Shown: positions 1 to 6,853, counted from the first letter of the stretch. The stretch: 7,285 nucleotides of DNA from an uncultured Collinsella sp. (GCA_937958315.1 CALFGH010000242.1:1-7285); one strand, 5' to 3'. Numbers and translations are program-made. Notes: generated by a model from the sequence alone, not told the origin.

Positions 1-1647
1 GTGTGCGCGCTCACGGTGAGCTCGCTGCTCATGCCGAGCGTCTCGCTCGCAGCGGAATGGGTCAAGGTCGGCGGCAACAAGTACAACACCGCGGCGAGCG
101 ACGAGGCCGGTACCTGGTCGTGGGACGGCGCCGACGACTTGAAGCTCAACAACTATAACGGCGGCGAGATCCAGGCCGCAGGCAAGCTCAACGTGAATTA
201 CTCGGGAACCAACATCGTCACTGCCGAATGGATCGAAAGCATCAACGTTTCTCATGGCACTAACGAGAATGCCGAGCTCAATATCCAAGGCGACGAGGGC
301 GGCACGCTCAGCGTGACATCTACTGAGGACGCTATCCTCACCACGGGCAATATCAACATCGACGGAGCCGGATCCGTCAACGCCACGAGCACTGGGTTTG
401 ATGCCATCAATGCCGGAGGTGATCTCGCTATCAAAGGTTCGGGCAACGTCAACGCCACGGGTGCATCGGATGGCATCAGGGCAAACGGCAATATCACGAT
501 TGACGACAGCGGAGCCGTCACCGCCAGGGCTACCAAGGACAAGGGTATTGGAGCCGACAAGAACCTCACCATCAAGGGTGGCGGGACGGTCGAGGCAAGC
601 TCAGCCGATGGTGAGGCCCTTTGGAGCGGCGGCAATATCAACATCTCGGACGGCAGCCAGGTCAAGGCAAGCTCCGAGAAAGACGCTGCCGTCGAGGCCA
701 AGGGCAGTCTCGCAGCCACAAACGCCTCCCTCAACGTAAACGGTGTTGAATATGGCGTCTATGCCCACAAGGGCATCACCCTCGATCATGCAAACGTGAC
801 GGTCCGTGCAAGTAAAGGCAGATACGGTGGCGCCAACGCCCTCTTCACCTACCAGGACGACATCGTCGTCAAGAACGGCTCCACCGTGGACGCGTTTGCG
901 GAAGGCGAGGTTTCGGCTGCATTCTCCACCAGAAACGATCGACCCAACGAGAAGGGCGGCCACATCTACATCAGCGACTCCGTTGTCAAGGCCATAGCTC
1001 GCTATGTCGAGAACGGCGACGGCCCCATCCCCTACAGCGAAAACCAAGATGGCGAGACGAGGCGCGAACCCCAAGGCGAGAACATCGGCATCATCGCCCA
1101 GACCAGCGAGGGCGTCACACCCGCAGTCATCTCGATCATCCGCAGCAAGGTAACGGCCGAAGGAGATACAGCGGCAATCTTTGCCCGTGCCATGAGCGCT
1201 GACGGCAAGACAATCGGCACCATCAAGATTGAGAACGCCGCCATCCAGACGCCCGAAGGCGGCAAGGTCATTGACTATCGCAAGCTCCGTGACGGCATCT
1301 ACGAGGCAGGCCAAGCCATCGGCACGGGCGACGCCACGGTCGACTCCCTCTATATCAAAGCAGTCGCCAAAAGTACGACCATCGCACCTCCCGAGGTAGC
1401 CAAGCCGGAAGACCCCAAGCCCGACGAGACCAAGCCCGCAGAAAGCAAGCCCGCGGAGTCCAAGCAGAACCCCAAGCCTGAGGGCTCAAAGCCGACCAAG
1501 GCCGTTGCGGCTTCAACCACGAAAGCCAAGACTACCGGCGTGCTCGCGGCAACCGGCGACACCTCGGGTGCGGCCATCGTGGCAACCGTCCTTGCGGGAA
1601 CAGCCGCTATCGCCGCAGGCACCATGGCGAGCCGTAAGCGTTCTTAG
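1..1647 (+). CDS. Cell-wall-anchored beta-helix surface protein, 5'-partial
   Basis: This is a secreted surface protein; its ligand cannot be read from the sequence. The frame is open from the first base. The visible N-terminus (ALTVSSLLMPSVSLAAEW) is the hydrophobic core and likely cleavage site (after AA, about residue 18) of a signal peptide. It lacks the basic n-region, so the true start lies upstream of the window. Residues 116-277 form about seven tandem units of 23-24 residues, each opening with a G-N-I-x-I-like strand, as expected for a right-handed beta-helix. The style resembles the Cthe_2159/DUF4353 'carbohydrate-binding domain-containing' family. Residues 278-455 continue as less regular beta-rich sequence. 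A Pro/Lys/Glu-rich wall spacer follows (about 462-500), then the sorting signal LAATGD (515-520), a hydrophobic helix (about 523-542) and the basic tail RKRS. LAxTG rather than LPxTG suggests a class E sortase. The carbohydrate-binding role is family inference. Confidence 0.85.
   Translation: MCALTVSSLLMPSVSLAAEWVKVGGNKYNTAASDEAGTWSWDGADDLKLNNYNGGEIQAAGKLNVNYSGTNIVTAEWIESINVSHGTNENAELNIQGDEGGTLSVTSTEDAILTTGNINIDGAGSVNATSTGFDAINAGGDLAIKGSGNVNATGASDGIRANGNITIDDSGAVTARATKDKGIGADKNLTIKGGGTVEASSADGEALWSGGNINISDGSQVKASSEKDAAVEAKGSLAATNASLNVNGVEYGVYAHKGITLDHANVTVRASKGRYGGANALFTYQDDIVVKNGSTVDAFAEGEVSAAFSTRNDRPNEKGGHIYISDSVVKAIARYVENGDGPIPYSENQDGETRREPQGENIGIIAQTSEGVTPAVISIIRSKVTAEGDTAAIFARAMSADGKTIGTIKIENAAIQTPEGGKVIDYRKLRDGIYEAGQAIGTGDATVDSLYIKAVAKSTTIAPPEVAKPEDPKPDETKPAESKPAESKQNPKPEGSKPTKAVAASTTKAKTTGVLAATGDTSGAAIVATVLAGTAAIAAGTMASRKRS
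346..831 (+). repeat. Tandem 23-24-residue beta-helix repeats inside the surface protein
   Basis: The encoded units begin at residues 116, 140, 163, 187, 211, 235 and 258, so their lengths are 24, 23, 24, 24, 24 and 23 residues plus a shorter last one. Each has the pattern G-(N/D)-(I/L)-x-I-x-(G/D)-x-G-x-V-x-A, then an Asp/Gly-rich turn. The similarity is partly kept in DNA: GGCAATATCAACATC occurs identically at 346-360 and 631-645, and a close relative starts at 487. This suggests expansion by internal duplication, with units then drifting apart. Confidence 0.7.
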
Positions 1648-1704
1648 ACGCCTCTGCGCACATGGCAGCTCCCGCGAAGGCCCCGAGCCCCAGCACCGTT
1701 TAAC

Positions 1705-1742
1705 AACGCCACCGCCGAGCTCCCCTCCGGCGGTGGCGTTTT
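1705..1742 (+). terminator. Intrinsic terminator after the surface-protein gene
   Basis: A perfect 13-bp GC-rich stem pairs 1705-1717 (AACGCCACCGCCG) with 1728-1740 across a 10-nt loop. It runs into TTTT at 1739-1742. It lies 57 bp past the stop codon, between two genes on the same strand, so it isolates the surface-protein transcript from the esterase gene. Confidence 0.85.
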
Positions 1743-1854
1743 CCATATGCGTCCGCAGGGGATGCACGAGATTGTCTTTGGTCTAGCCCAACCGGCATAC
1801 GCTGGCGTGCGACAATTGGGGCTGCCGATATCACAACACTGAGAGAAGCCCGTC

Positions 1855-2520
1855 ATGGAAGCGCATCAAAAGCAGATAACCGTTTATTCGAATCATACGG
1901 AAAGCGCGCCTGTCATCTACCTTCCTGTGGTCGTGGGCGACGGCAGCGAGGTTTATAAGTGTTGCCGAGAGCTCGACTGTCCGCCATTCGCCCTCGTCAC
2001 CATTGGCGGGCTCGATTGGAATCGCGAGCTGAGCCCCTGGGCATGCGACGGGACCGTACGCGATGCCGAGCCTTTCGGCGGCCAAGCTGCCGATTTTCTT
2101 GATGAGCTGCTGAATCAGATAATCCCCCAGGTCGAGTCGTCGCTTCCTCAGCCGCCCACCCGGCGCGGCATTGCCGGTTACTCGCTCGCGGGCCTCTTCG
2201 CACTCTGGTCCCTCTGGCAAACCGACGCCTTTGACCGCGCCGCGAGCGCATCGGGGTCGCTATGGTTTCCCGACTTTGTCGATCGCGCCAGCACGGCCCC
2301 TTTTGCCGGCAGCCCGCAAGCCGTCTACCTGTCACTCGGCAAAAAGGAGACCAAGACACCCAACCGCATGATGCGGCATGTACTCGACGACACACGCGCC
2401 ATGGAAGCATTGCTCGTCGAGCGCGGCATTTCAACAACGCTGGAGCTCAACCCCGGCAATCACTTTGCCCAAACCGATCTGCGCATGGCACGTGGCATCC
2501 ACTGGATATTGACGCATTAA
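1855..2520 (+). CDS. Alpha/beta-hydrolase fold esterase (Fes/IroE-like, COG2819 type)
   Basis: This is a predicted cytoplasmic serine hydrolase of 221 residues; no signal peptide is visible. The nucleophile elbow is G-Y-S-L-A-G, with Ser110 as nucleophile, followed by a helix (LFALWSLWQ) and the typical segment SASGSLWFPD (131-140). The catalytic His is probably His203 in PGNHF. Glu165 in the LGKKET turn sits where this family often has its acid, though that assignment is less certain. The ATG at 1855 is preceded by a purine-rich site (GAGAGAAG, 1841-1848) at good spacing. The protein is short for the family and looks like a minimal catalytic core. The natural substrate cannot be told: relatives cleave siderophore, acyl or sugar esters, and no siderophore genes are in view. 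It appears monocistronic, flanked by terminators on both sides. Confidence 0.8.
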   Translation: MEAHQKQITVYSNHTESAPVIYLPVVVGDGSEVYKCCRELDCPPFALVTIGGLDWNRELSPWACDGTVRDAEPFGGQAADFLDELLNQIIPQVESSLPQPPTRRGIAGYSLAGLFALWSLWQTDAFDRAASASGSLWFPDFVDRASTAPFAGSPQAVYLSLGKKETKTPNRMMRHVLDDTRAMEALLVERGISTTLELNPGNHFAQTDLRMARGIHWILTH

Positions 2521-2557
2521 AAATGACGCCCGCGCGTACGCATGGGCGCCATTTTTT
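2520..2557. terminator. Bidirectional intrinsic terminator between convergent genes
   Basis: The arms 2520-2531 (AAAATGACGCCC) and 2544-2555 (GGGCGCCATTTT) pair with a single A/C mismatch around a 12-nt loop. Six T follow on the plus strand (2552-2557), and the A-run on the left arm gives a U-tract on the minus strand. It begins on the last base of the esterase stop codon and lies 20 bp past the end of the convergent permease gene, so it can stop transcription from both sides. Confidence 0.75.
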
Positions 2558-2577
2558 GATTCAGCTGGACGCAGTTG

Positions 2578-3522
2578 TTACTCAGCAGCCTCCTCAAGCT
2601 CGGAGACATCAAACTCAAAGTCGTTACCCGGCAGGATGGCGTTGAGCACAATGCCCACCAGTGAGCCCACGGCAATGCCGGACAGCGAAATGGTCACGCC
2701 GCCCAGCTCCAACACGATGGCGCCGGCGGTGCTGTACGCGATGCCGAGCGAAAGCACGAGCACCAGCGCGGCAACCAGCACGTTGCGGTTGTTCTGGAAA
2801 TCGACCTGGTTCTCGATGAGGTTGCGGACACCCACAGCGCTGATCATGCCGTAGAGCACGAGCGACACACCGCCGATCACACACGCCGGCATGGCCGCAA
2901 TGACAGCCGCGAACTTGGGGCAGAACGAAAGCACGATGGCGCAACACGCGGCAATTCGAATTACGCGCGGGTCGAACACGCGCGTCAGGGCGAGCACGCC
3001 GGTGTTCTCACCATACGTAGTGTTGGCCGGAGCGCCAAAGAGCGAAGCCAGAATCGTGGCAAGGCCGTCGCCGAGCAGCGTGCGATGCAGACCGGGATCG
3101 GCAATGTAGTTGCGCTCGCAAGTCGAACCGATAGCAGAGATATCGCCGATATGCTCGATCATGGTCGCGAAGGCCAGCGGCATGATGGTGATGATGGCCG
3201 TCGTGGCAAGACCGCTATCGAACTGCGGCCCAAAGAGTGCAAACACGGTGTTGTCCCACACGATGGGCAGACCGACCCACGGAGCGGCGGCAACGCCCGA
3301 GAAATCAACCTCGCCGAGCGCAGCCGCAACGGCATAGCTCACCACAACGCCCAGCAAAATCGGCACGATCTTGACCATGCCACGGCCCCAGATGTTGCAG
3401 ATGACGATAACGGCAACGCCAATGACAGCCACAAGCCAGTTGGTCTGGCAGTTGGCAATGGCGGAGCTTGCCAGGATCAGACCGATGGAAATGACGATGG
3501 GGCCCGCCACCACCTCTCGCAC
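2578..3522 (-). CDS. uraA: Uracil permease (UraA type, NCS2), N-terminally truncated, probable pseudogene
   Basis: This is an inner-membrane nucleobase/H+ symporter by family. Substrate-site residues are kept: a Glu in ATMIEHIGD and a Glu in NTTYGENTG, 49 residues apart, the same spacing as Glu241 and Glu290 of E. coli UraA. NTTYGEN favours uracil over xanthine. Aligning on these glutamates, homology begins at VVAGPIVISIGL, about UraA residue 122 of 429, and runs to the normal C-terminus. Helices TM1-TM4, half of the core transport domain, are therefore absent. The upstream sequence is the 3' end of the MetE-like gene. The frame stays open back to an ATG at 3606, but those residues are read out of frame through the neighbour. 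I prefer the GTG at 3522, which has AGGTGG (3529-3534) six bases upstream and gives 314 residues. No internal stop or frameshift is seen, so the loss may be recent, an assembly join or, less likely, a retained partial protein. Confidence 0.8.
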   Translation of the reverse strand: MREVVAGPIVISIGLILASSAIANCQTNWLVAVIGVAVIVICNIWGRGMVKIVPILLGVVVSYAVAAALGEVDFSGVAAAPWVGLPIVWDNTVFALFGPQFDSGLATTAIITIMPLAFATMIEHIGDISAIGSTCERNYIADPGLHRTLLGDGLATILASLFGAPANTTYGENTGVLALTRVFDPRVIRIAACCAIVLSFCPKFAAVIAAMPACVIGGVSLVLYGMISAVGVRNLIENQVDFQNNRNVLVAALVLVLSLGIAYSTAGAIVLELGGVTISLSGIAVGSLVGIVLNAILPGNDFEFDVSELEEAAE

Positions 3523-3547
3523 GCGCCGCCACCTGCAAACACTAGCG

Positions 3548-4681
3548 CTATTTCCAAACGCGCTCGGCAATGCGCTTGACCAGCGCGATCTTTGCCCATT
3601 GCTCATCCTCGGTCAGCTTGTTGCCAATCTCGCAGCTGGCAAAGCCGCACTGAGGCGACAGATACAGGTTCTCGAGCGGCACGTACTTTGCGGCTTCACG
3701 GATGCGCTCGACGATAACATCCTCGTTCTCGAGCTCTGCCGCCTTGGTGGTTACCAAGCCCAGCACGACCTTCTTGCCGGGGGCAACGTACTTCAGCGGC
3801 TCAAAACCGCCGGCGCGCGGCGTATCGAACTCCAGGTAAAATGCATCGACATCCTCGTTTGCGAACAGGTACGGCGCGATGGGGTCATAGCCGCCCTCGA
3901 AGGCATAGGTGGAGTGGTAGTTGCCGCGGCACACATGCGTGTTGATGACCAGATCGTCGGGCTTGTCCGCGATGGCGGCATTGTTGAGCGCCACGCCCAG
4001 CTCGCTTACCTTTTGCAGGTCGACCGGGCTCATGCCGGTCTTGGACACAAAGTCAGTATCGCAGTAGATGCCCCAGGTGCAGTCATCAAACTGGATGTTG
4101 CGGCAGCCTGCTGCGTACAGGTCGGCGATCACCGTGCGATAAGCGGCTGCGATGGCGTCGGCAAGTTCCTCATCGGTCTTATAGACAGCGCGCAGGCTCT
4201 CCTGCTGGCCGTCGCAGCGGTCGAGCGTGACTTCGGAGAACGTCTGGATCGGCGCCGGAATGGTTTGCCGCGCGACCTGGCCCTCCCCCTCGAGCGCCTT
4301 GACAAATTTAAAGTGCTCGACGAACGGATGGTTCTCGCCGCTAATGGGGCCGGTTACCACGGCGGTGTCGGCTGTGGTCTCCTCGTCGTGGAACATATAG
4401 CCCGTACGCGAGGTACGGCGTTCAATGCCGTTGAGCCCCCACATAAAGTCGAGGTGCCAGTAACTGCGGCGAAACTCGCCATCGGTAATCACCTGCAGGC
4501 CAGCGGACTTTTGCTTGTCCACCAGGTCGCGAATGGCCTCATCTTCGACGGCCTTAAGGCCGGCGGTGTCGAGTGTGCCCGCAGCATAGGCGGCACGGGC
4601 GTCCTTTACGGCCTGTGGACGAAGAAAGCTGCCGACGATATCGGCGCGAAACGGCGCGTTCAGCGTGGTTAAAGCACTCAT
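3548..4681 (-). CDS. Cobalamin-independent methionine synthase-like methyltransferase (MetE C-terminal domain family, YxjG/YxjH type)
   Basis: The 377-residue protein matches the single-domain size of B. subtilis YxjG/YxjH and is about half of full MetE. The family moves a methyl group to a thiol such as homocysteine using a catalytic zinc. The expected ligands are visible: His249 and Cys251 in INTHVC, Glu284 in YLEFDT, and Cys345 in SPQCGF. Near the N-terminus are IVGSFLRP and ITDGEFRR..W..DF, both typical of the family. I chose the ATG at 4681 because GGGAG stands seven bases upstream and MSALTTLNAPFRADIVGS is the normal family start; the ATG at 4747 would add 22 residues across the control region. 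As a stand-alone C-terminal-type protein it lacks the MetE N-terminal folate-binding half, so the methyl donor is uncertain. A LysR regulator gene lies upstream on the same strand and the truncated permease lies downstream. Confidence 0.9.
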   Translation of the reverse strand: MSALTTLNAPFRADIVGSFLRPQAVKDARAAYAAGTLDTAGLKAVEDEAIRDLVDKQKSAGLQVITDGEFRRSYWHLDFMWGLNGIERRTSRTGYMFHDEETTADTAVVTGPISGENHPFVEHFKFVKALEGEGQVARQTIPAPIQTFSEVTLDRCDGQQESLRAVYKTDEELADAIAAAYRTVIADLYAAGCRNIQFDDCTWGIYCDTDFVSKTGMSPVDLQKVSELGVALNNAAIADKPDDLVINTHVCRGNYHSTYAFEGGYDPIAPYLFANEDVDAFYLEFDTPRAGGFEPLKYVAPGKKVVLGLVTTKAAELENEDVIVERIREAAKYVPLENLYLSPQCGFASCEIGNKLTEDEQWAKIALVKRIAERVWK

Positions 4682-4719
4682 AGATATCTCCCTTTGCATT
4701 GGTTGCTTTACTGGAACAG

Positions 4720-4747
4720 AGTATGAGCGCTCATATGGCCATCGCAA
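4720..4747 (-). promoter_or_regulatory. Possible sigma-70-type promoter of the MetE-like gene
   Basis: Read on the minus strand, TTGCGA (4742-4747) and CATACT (4720-4725) are separated by 16 bp, each matching four of six consensus bases. The transcript would start near 4713, about 32 bases before the start codon. The match is modest, as is common for activator-dependent promoters. The call rests partly on the neighbouring dyads. Confidence 0.35.
4722..4735. promoter_or_regulatory. 14-bp perfect palindrome, candidate operator
   Basis: TATGAGCGCTCATA is a perfect inverted repeat without spacer. It overlaps the proposed -10 element and spacer of the MetE-like gene promoter, a position where a bound protein would block RNA polymerase. 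No regulator can be assigned from the sequence. Confidence 0.4.
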
Positions 4748-4762
4748 AATATACGTTTATAA

Positions 4763-4795
4763 CAGTTTGATATAGATGCTTCCTATATCAGTTTG
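4763..4795. promoter_or_regulatory. Candidate LysR-type binding site (T-N11-A dyad)
   Basis: The arms TGATATAG (4768-4775) and CTATATCA (4783-4790) form an 8-bp perfect inverted repeat around a 7-bp spacer. It contains T-N11-A (T4773 to A4785), the signature of LysR-family sites. The heptamer CAGTTTG also occurs twice as a direct repeat (4763-4769 and 4789-4795), at and past the dyad edges. The dyad centre, 4779, lies near -66 from the proposed transcription start, the usual LysR recognition-site position. The LysR gene ends 42 bp upstream. Confidence 0.5.
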
Positions 4796-4836
4796 GACTG
4801 CCATAAAGAGATTTGGCCCGTGCAGAATGCAGCAGT

Positions 4837-5733
4837 CTATATGTGCTGACGAATCACGTCGATATAGGCTTGGCCGTAGCGCGTAAGCGTCGTGTTCTTA
4901 CGCGTGATGATGCCGATCTCCATGTACTCGTCTACATCGAGCGGAATCGAGATGATGCCGGGCCCGTTGAGCTCGTGACTGATCACGCCTGAGCATACCG
5001 TGTAGCCGTTGAGGCCCATGACCAGGTTGAACAACGTCGCACGGTCACGCACGCGGATATTCTTGCGGCGCTCAAAGGTCGAGGTCAGCTCCTCAGAATA
5101 GTAGAACGAGTTATAGCTGCCCTGCTCATAGGACAAAAACGGGTAGTCTTCCAAGTCCTCGAGCGTCACGCTGGAGCGGCCCGCCAGCGGATGGTCTGCA
5201 CACACAAAGACGTGCGGCGTGGCGCAGAAGAGCCCTTCGAACACGAGCTCGTTGGCCGCCAGCATGCGCTCGATGACCTCGCGATTGTGCTCCGACAGAT
5301 ACAGGATGCCGAGCTCGCTTTTCATGTGCGCGACGTCCTCGATAATCTCGTGGGTTTGCTCCTCGCGCAGGGTAAAGTCGTAGCGCGCGGCATCGAACTC
5401 ACGGATCACATCGACAAACGCATTAACGGCAAAGGAATAATGCTGGCAGCTCACACTAAAGTGCGGCACCTGCTCGGATGCGCCCTTGTACTTGCCCTCG
5501 AGCAGGTCGGCCTGGTCGAGTACCTGGCGCGCATAGCCCAAGAAGGTCTCACCTTCCTCGGACACAACGACGCCCTTGTTAGTGCGCTCAAAGATGTGCA
5601 CGCCCATCTCGTTTTCGAGATCGCGAATCGATGCGGTAATCGAAGGCTGCGACACAAAGAGCCGGCGCGAGGCCTCGGTGATGCTGCCACATTCGGCAAC
5701 TTTGACGACATATCTGAGCTGCTGGAGCTTCAT
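4837..5733 (-). CDS. LysR-family transcriptional regulator
   Basis: The 298-residue protein has the normal LysR length. The N-terminal winged helix-turn-helix covers about residues 1-60, with the classic A-E-x-G-S-I-T-E-A-S-x-x-L-x-V-S-Q-P-S-I-T pattern (13-33), then DLENEMGVHIFERTNKG. The rest is the effector-binding domain (about 90-298), beginning FSVSCQHYSFAVNAF. The effector is unknown. The start at 5733 fits the family N-terminus MKLQQLRYVV and has GGGAGG (5739-5744) upstream, overlapping the stop codon of the HAD gene. The frame is open back to 5940, but that extension only overlaps the HAD gene. The gene lies 10 bp after the HAD gene, so the two are probably co-transcribed. It precedes the MetE-like gene, whose control region carries a LysR-type dyad, so it may control methionine-related expression. 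Confidence 0.9.
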   Translation of the reverse strand: MKLQQLRYVVKVAECGSITEASRRLFVSQPSITASIRDLENEMGVHIFERTNKGVVVSEEGETFLGYARQVLDQADLLEGKYKGASEQVPHFSVSCQHYSFAVNAFVDVIREFDAARYDFTLREEQTHEIIEDVAHMKSELGILYLSEHNREVIERMLAANELVFEGLFCATPHVFVCADHPLAGRSSVTLEDLEDYPFLSYEQGSYNSFYYSEELTSTFERRKNIRVRDRATLFNLVMGLNGYTVCSGVISHELNGPGIISIPLDVDEYMEIGIITRKNTTLTRYGQAYIDVIRQHI

Positions 5734-5743
5734 GATGGCCTCC

Positions 5744-6652
5744 CTAGACGTCCGCGATACCCGAACCCACCGCATCCATCTGACGCATAAAAGGCGGCAT
5801 CTCCCCCGTCGCGACGCAGGCGGCAATCTGATGCAGAGCCCCGGCAACCGCATCGTCTGCCGCAGCGCCGATATGCCAGCGCGCGGCAGCAGTGACGGCC
5901 TCGTTGGCATTGGCGACTGCAACGGAGTTGGGAACGGCACCGATCATGGGCAGATCGTTATCGGAATCGCCAAATACGGCCACCTCATCGGGCGTCAGGC
6001 CCAAAGCGCGCGCCAGCTCCAGCGCAGCGCAGCCCTTGTCCCAACCGGCCGGGAGAATATCGAATAGGCGCACGCGGTTGTTGGGAAATACAAGCGAGAG
6101 CTCCGGCACCTCAGCGGCAATGCGCTCGCGCAGCTCAGCGAGCTCTTCGCGCGAGCGGGCGCTCCAGATATTCGCCTTGTATACCGGGGCATCATCGACA
6201 ACAGGACGGCACGGGGCCTCTTCGCCTTTGAGCCACGCGTTGCCGCCCGACTCCATGGCGCGACGAACGCGCTCGGGATCGCTCGTCACGCAATAGGCAT
6301 CGTTGCCCCAAAAGTCATCACCCAGGCTGTAGACCTTCAGGTACGTATCGTCGGTCTCCTGCTCCAAGTAGTCAGCCAAGCGCATAAGGGCGGCGTTGTC
6401 GGTCGCATGCGAGGCTACCGCCTCACCGTCCACAAACATGACCTGGCCGTTACAGAACGCGCCAGTCGAGAAGCACTCGGAACGATTTTTGAACATCCAG
6501 CCCATCGCGGACGGCTGACGGCCCGAAACCGGGCCAAAGTGCAGACCCGCCGCCCGCATGGCATGAATGCCCTCGATGGCGTAGTCGCTAGCGCCGTCAT
6601 GCCCGGCTGGAATCAGCGTATCGTCCATATCGGTCAGCACAAGTTTGATCAT
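5744..6652 (-). CDS. Cof-type HAD-IIB phosphatase
   Basis: This is a cytoplasmic Mg2+-dependent phosphohydrolase of 302 residues in the COG0561 group. All four HAD motifs are present: motif I DMDDT with Asp8 (nucleophile) and Asp10; motif II Ser43 in PVSGRQ; motif III Lys206 in AGWDKG; motif IV GDSDND with Asp229 and Asp233. The long segment between motifs II and III is the type-IIB cap, which sets specificity. The start at 6652 has GGGGGA five bases upstream and begins with MIKLVLTDMDDT, as the family does. Substrates of this group vary (sugar phosphates, pyridoxal phosphate, flavin nucleotides, HMP-PP) and cannot be read from sequence. The gene is divergent from a TPP-riboswitch-controlled thiM and leads into the LysR gene. 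Confidence 0.88.
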   Translation of the reverse strand: MIKLVLTDMDDTLIPAGHDGASDYAIEGIHAMRAAGLHFGPVSGRQPSAMGWMFKNRSECFSTGAFCNGQVMFVDGEAVASHATDNAALMRLADYLEQETDDTYLKVYSLGDDFWGNDAYCVTSDPERVRRAMESGGNAWLKGEEAPCRPVVDDAPVYKANIWSARSREELAELRERIAAEVPELSLVFPNNRVRLFDILPAGWDKGCAALELARALGLTPDEVAVFGDSDNDLPMIGAVPNSVAVANANEAVTAAARWHIGAAADDAVAGALHQIAACVATGEMPPFMRQMDAVGSGIADV

Positions 6653-6681
6653 AGAGTCCCCCAGTCATTTTCACCGTAACC

Positions 6682-6711
6682 ATTGTAACGGTGCGCTAGT
6701 ATAGGGAACAA
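6682..6711 (-). promoter_or_regulatory. Possible promoter of the HAD-LysR unit
   Basis: On the minus strand TACAAT (6682-6687) matches five of six -10 bases; TTGTTC (6706-6711) lies 18 bp upstream as a weak -35. An imperfect inverted repeat, 6672-6680 with 6685-6693 (CACCGT/ACGGTG plus inner pairs), covers the -10 and could be an operator. Any promoter for the divergent thiM leader must overlap this region; TAGTAT at 6697-6702 is a weak plus-strand -10 candidate. Confidence 0.4.
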
Positions 6712-6718
6712 CAGATTC

Positions 6719-6812
6719 GATGCGGGAGTGCCGGCGGTGCAAACCACAAGGCTGAGAGGGCATGGGGCCCAATCCTTTGAACCTGTCAGTTAATGCTGGC
6801 GTAGGGAGCATG
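6719..6812 (+). promoter_or_regulatory. TPP riboswitch (THI element)
   Basis: This RNA aptamer binds thiamine pyrophosphate. Conserved blocks are visible: GGGAGTGCC near the 5' side, CTGAGA at 6752-6757 in the pyrimidine-binding arm, ACCTG at 6781-6785, then TTAATGC and GCGTAGGGA (6799-6807) in the pyrophosphate-binding arm. The outer P1 helix can form from ATGC (6720-6723) and GCAT (6808-6811). It lies directly upstream of thiM, a thiamine salvage gene, with a terminator between them, as expected for feedback repression. Confidence 0.95.
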
Positions 6813-6823
6813 CCGCCTTTACA

Positions 6824-6853
6824 GGGGCGCTGTCTATGCACAGCGCCCCTTTT
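6824..6853 (+). terminator. Riboswitch expression-platform terminator
   Basis: A perfect 10-bp stem pairs GGGGCGCTGT (6824-6833) with ACAGCGCCCC (6840-6849) around a 6-nt loop, followed by TTTT (6850-6853). It starts 12 bases after the aptamer and ends before the thiM ribosome binding site. A competing hairpin, CGCCTT (6814-6819) with GGGGCG (6824-6829) and loop TACA, uses the same left arm and could be the antiterminator. This points to control by transcription termination. Confidence 0.85.

Noticed and set aside
601..1314. Minus-strand frame of 237 codons inside the surface-protein gene
   Set aside because: It is a shadow of the repeat-coding frame; its Asp/Val/Ala-rich composition follows from the complement of the repeats, and it has no recognisable motif.
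3371..4672. Plus-strand frame of 433 codons
   Set aside because: It lies antisense to the MetE-like gene, whose minus-strand product has intact zinc ligands and family motifs. The plus-strand product resembles nothing, and GC-rich codon bias on the other strand explains its openness.
4682..4836. S-box (SAM riboswitch) or T-box leader before the MetE-like gene
   Set aside because: The 155-bp gap contains none of the conserved S-box or T-box blocks and no terminator hairpin before the start codon. Control by DNA-binding proteins fits better.
4796..4837. GACTGC/GCAGTC inverted repeat at the end of the LysR gene as a terminator
   Set aside because: The 6-bp arms are 30 bases apart and no T-run follows on the minus strand, so it is not a credible intrinsic terminator.
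5191..5790. Plus-strand frame of 199 codons over the LysR gene
   Set aside because: It is antisense to a clear LysR protein and shows no family motif.
5734..5940. N-terminal extension of the LysR gene to an ATG at 5940
   Set aside because: The extra 69 residues overlap the HAD gene and do not look like protein. The internal ATG at 5733 has a strong ribosome binding site and the normal LysR N-terminus.
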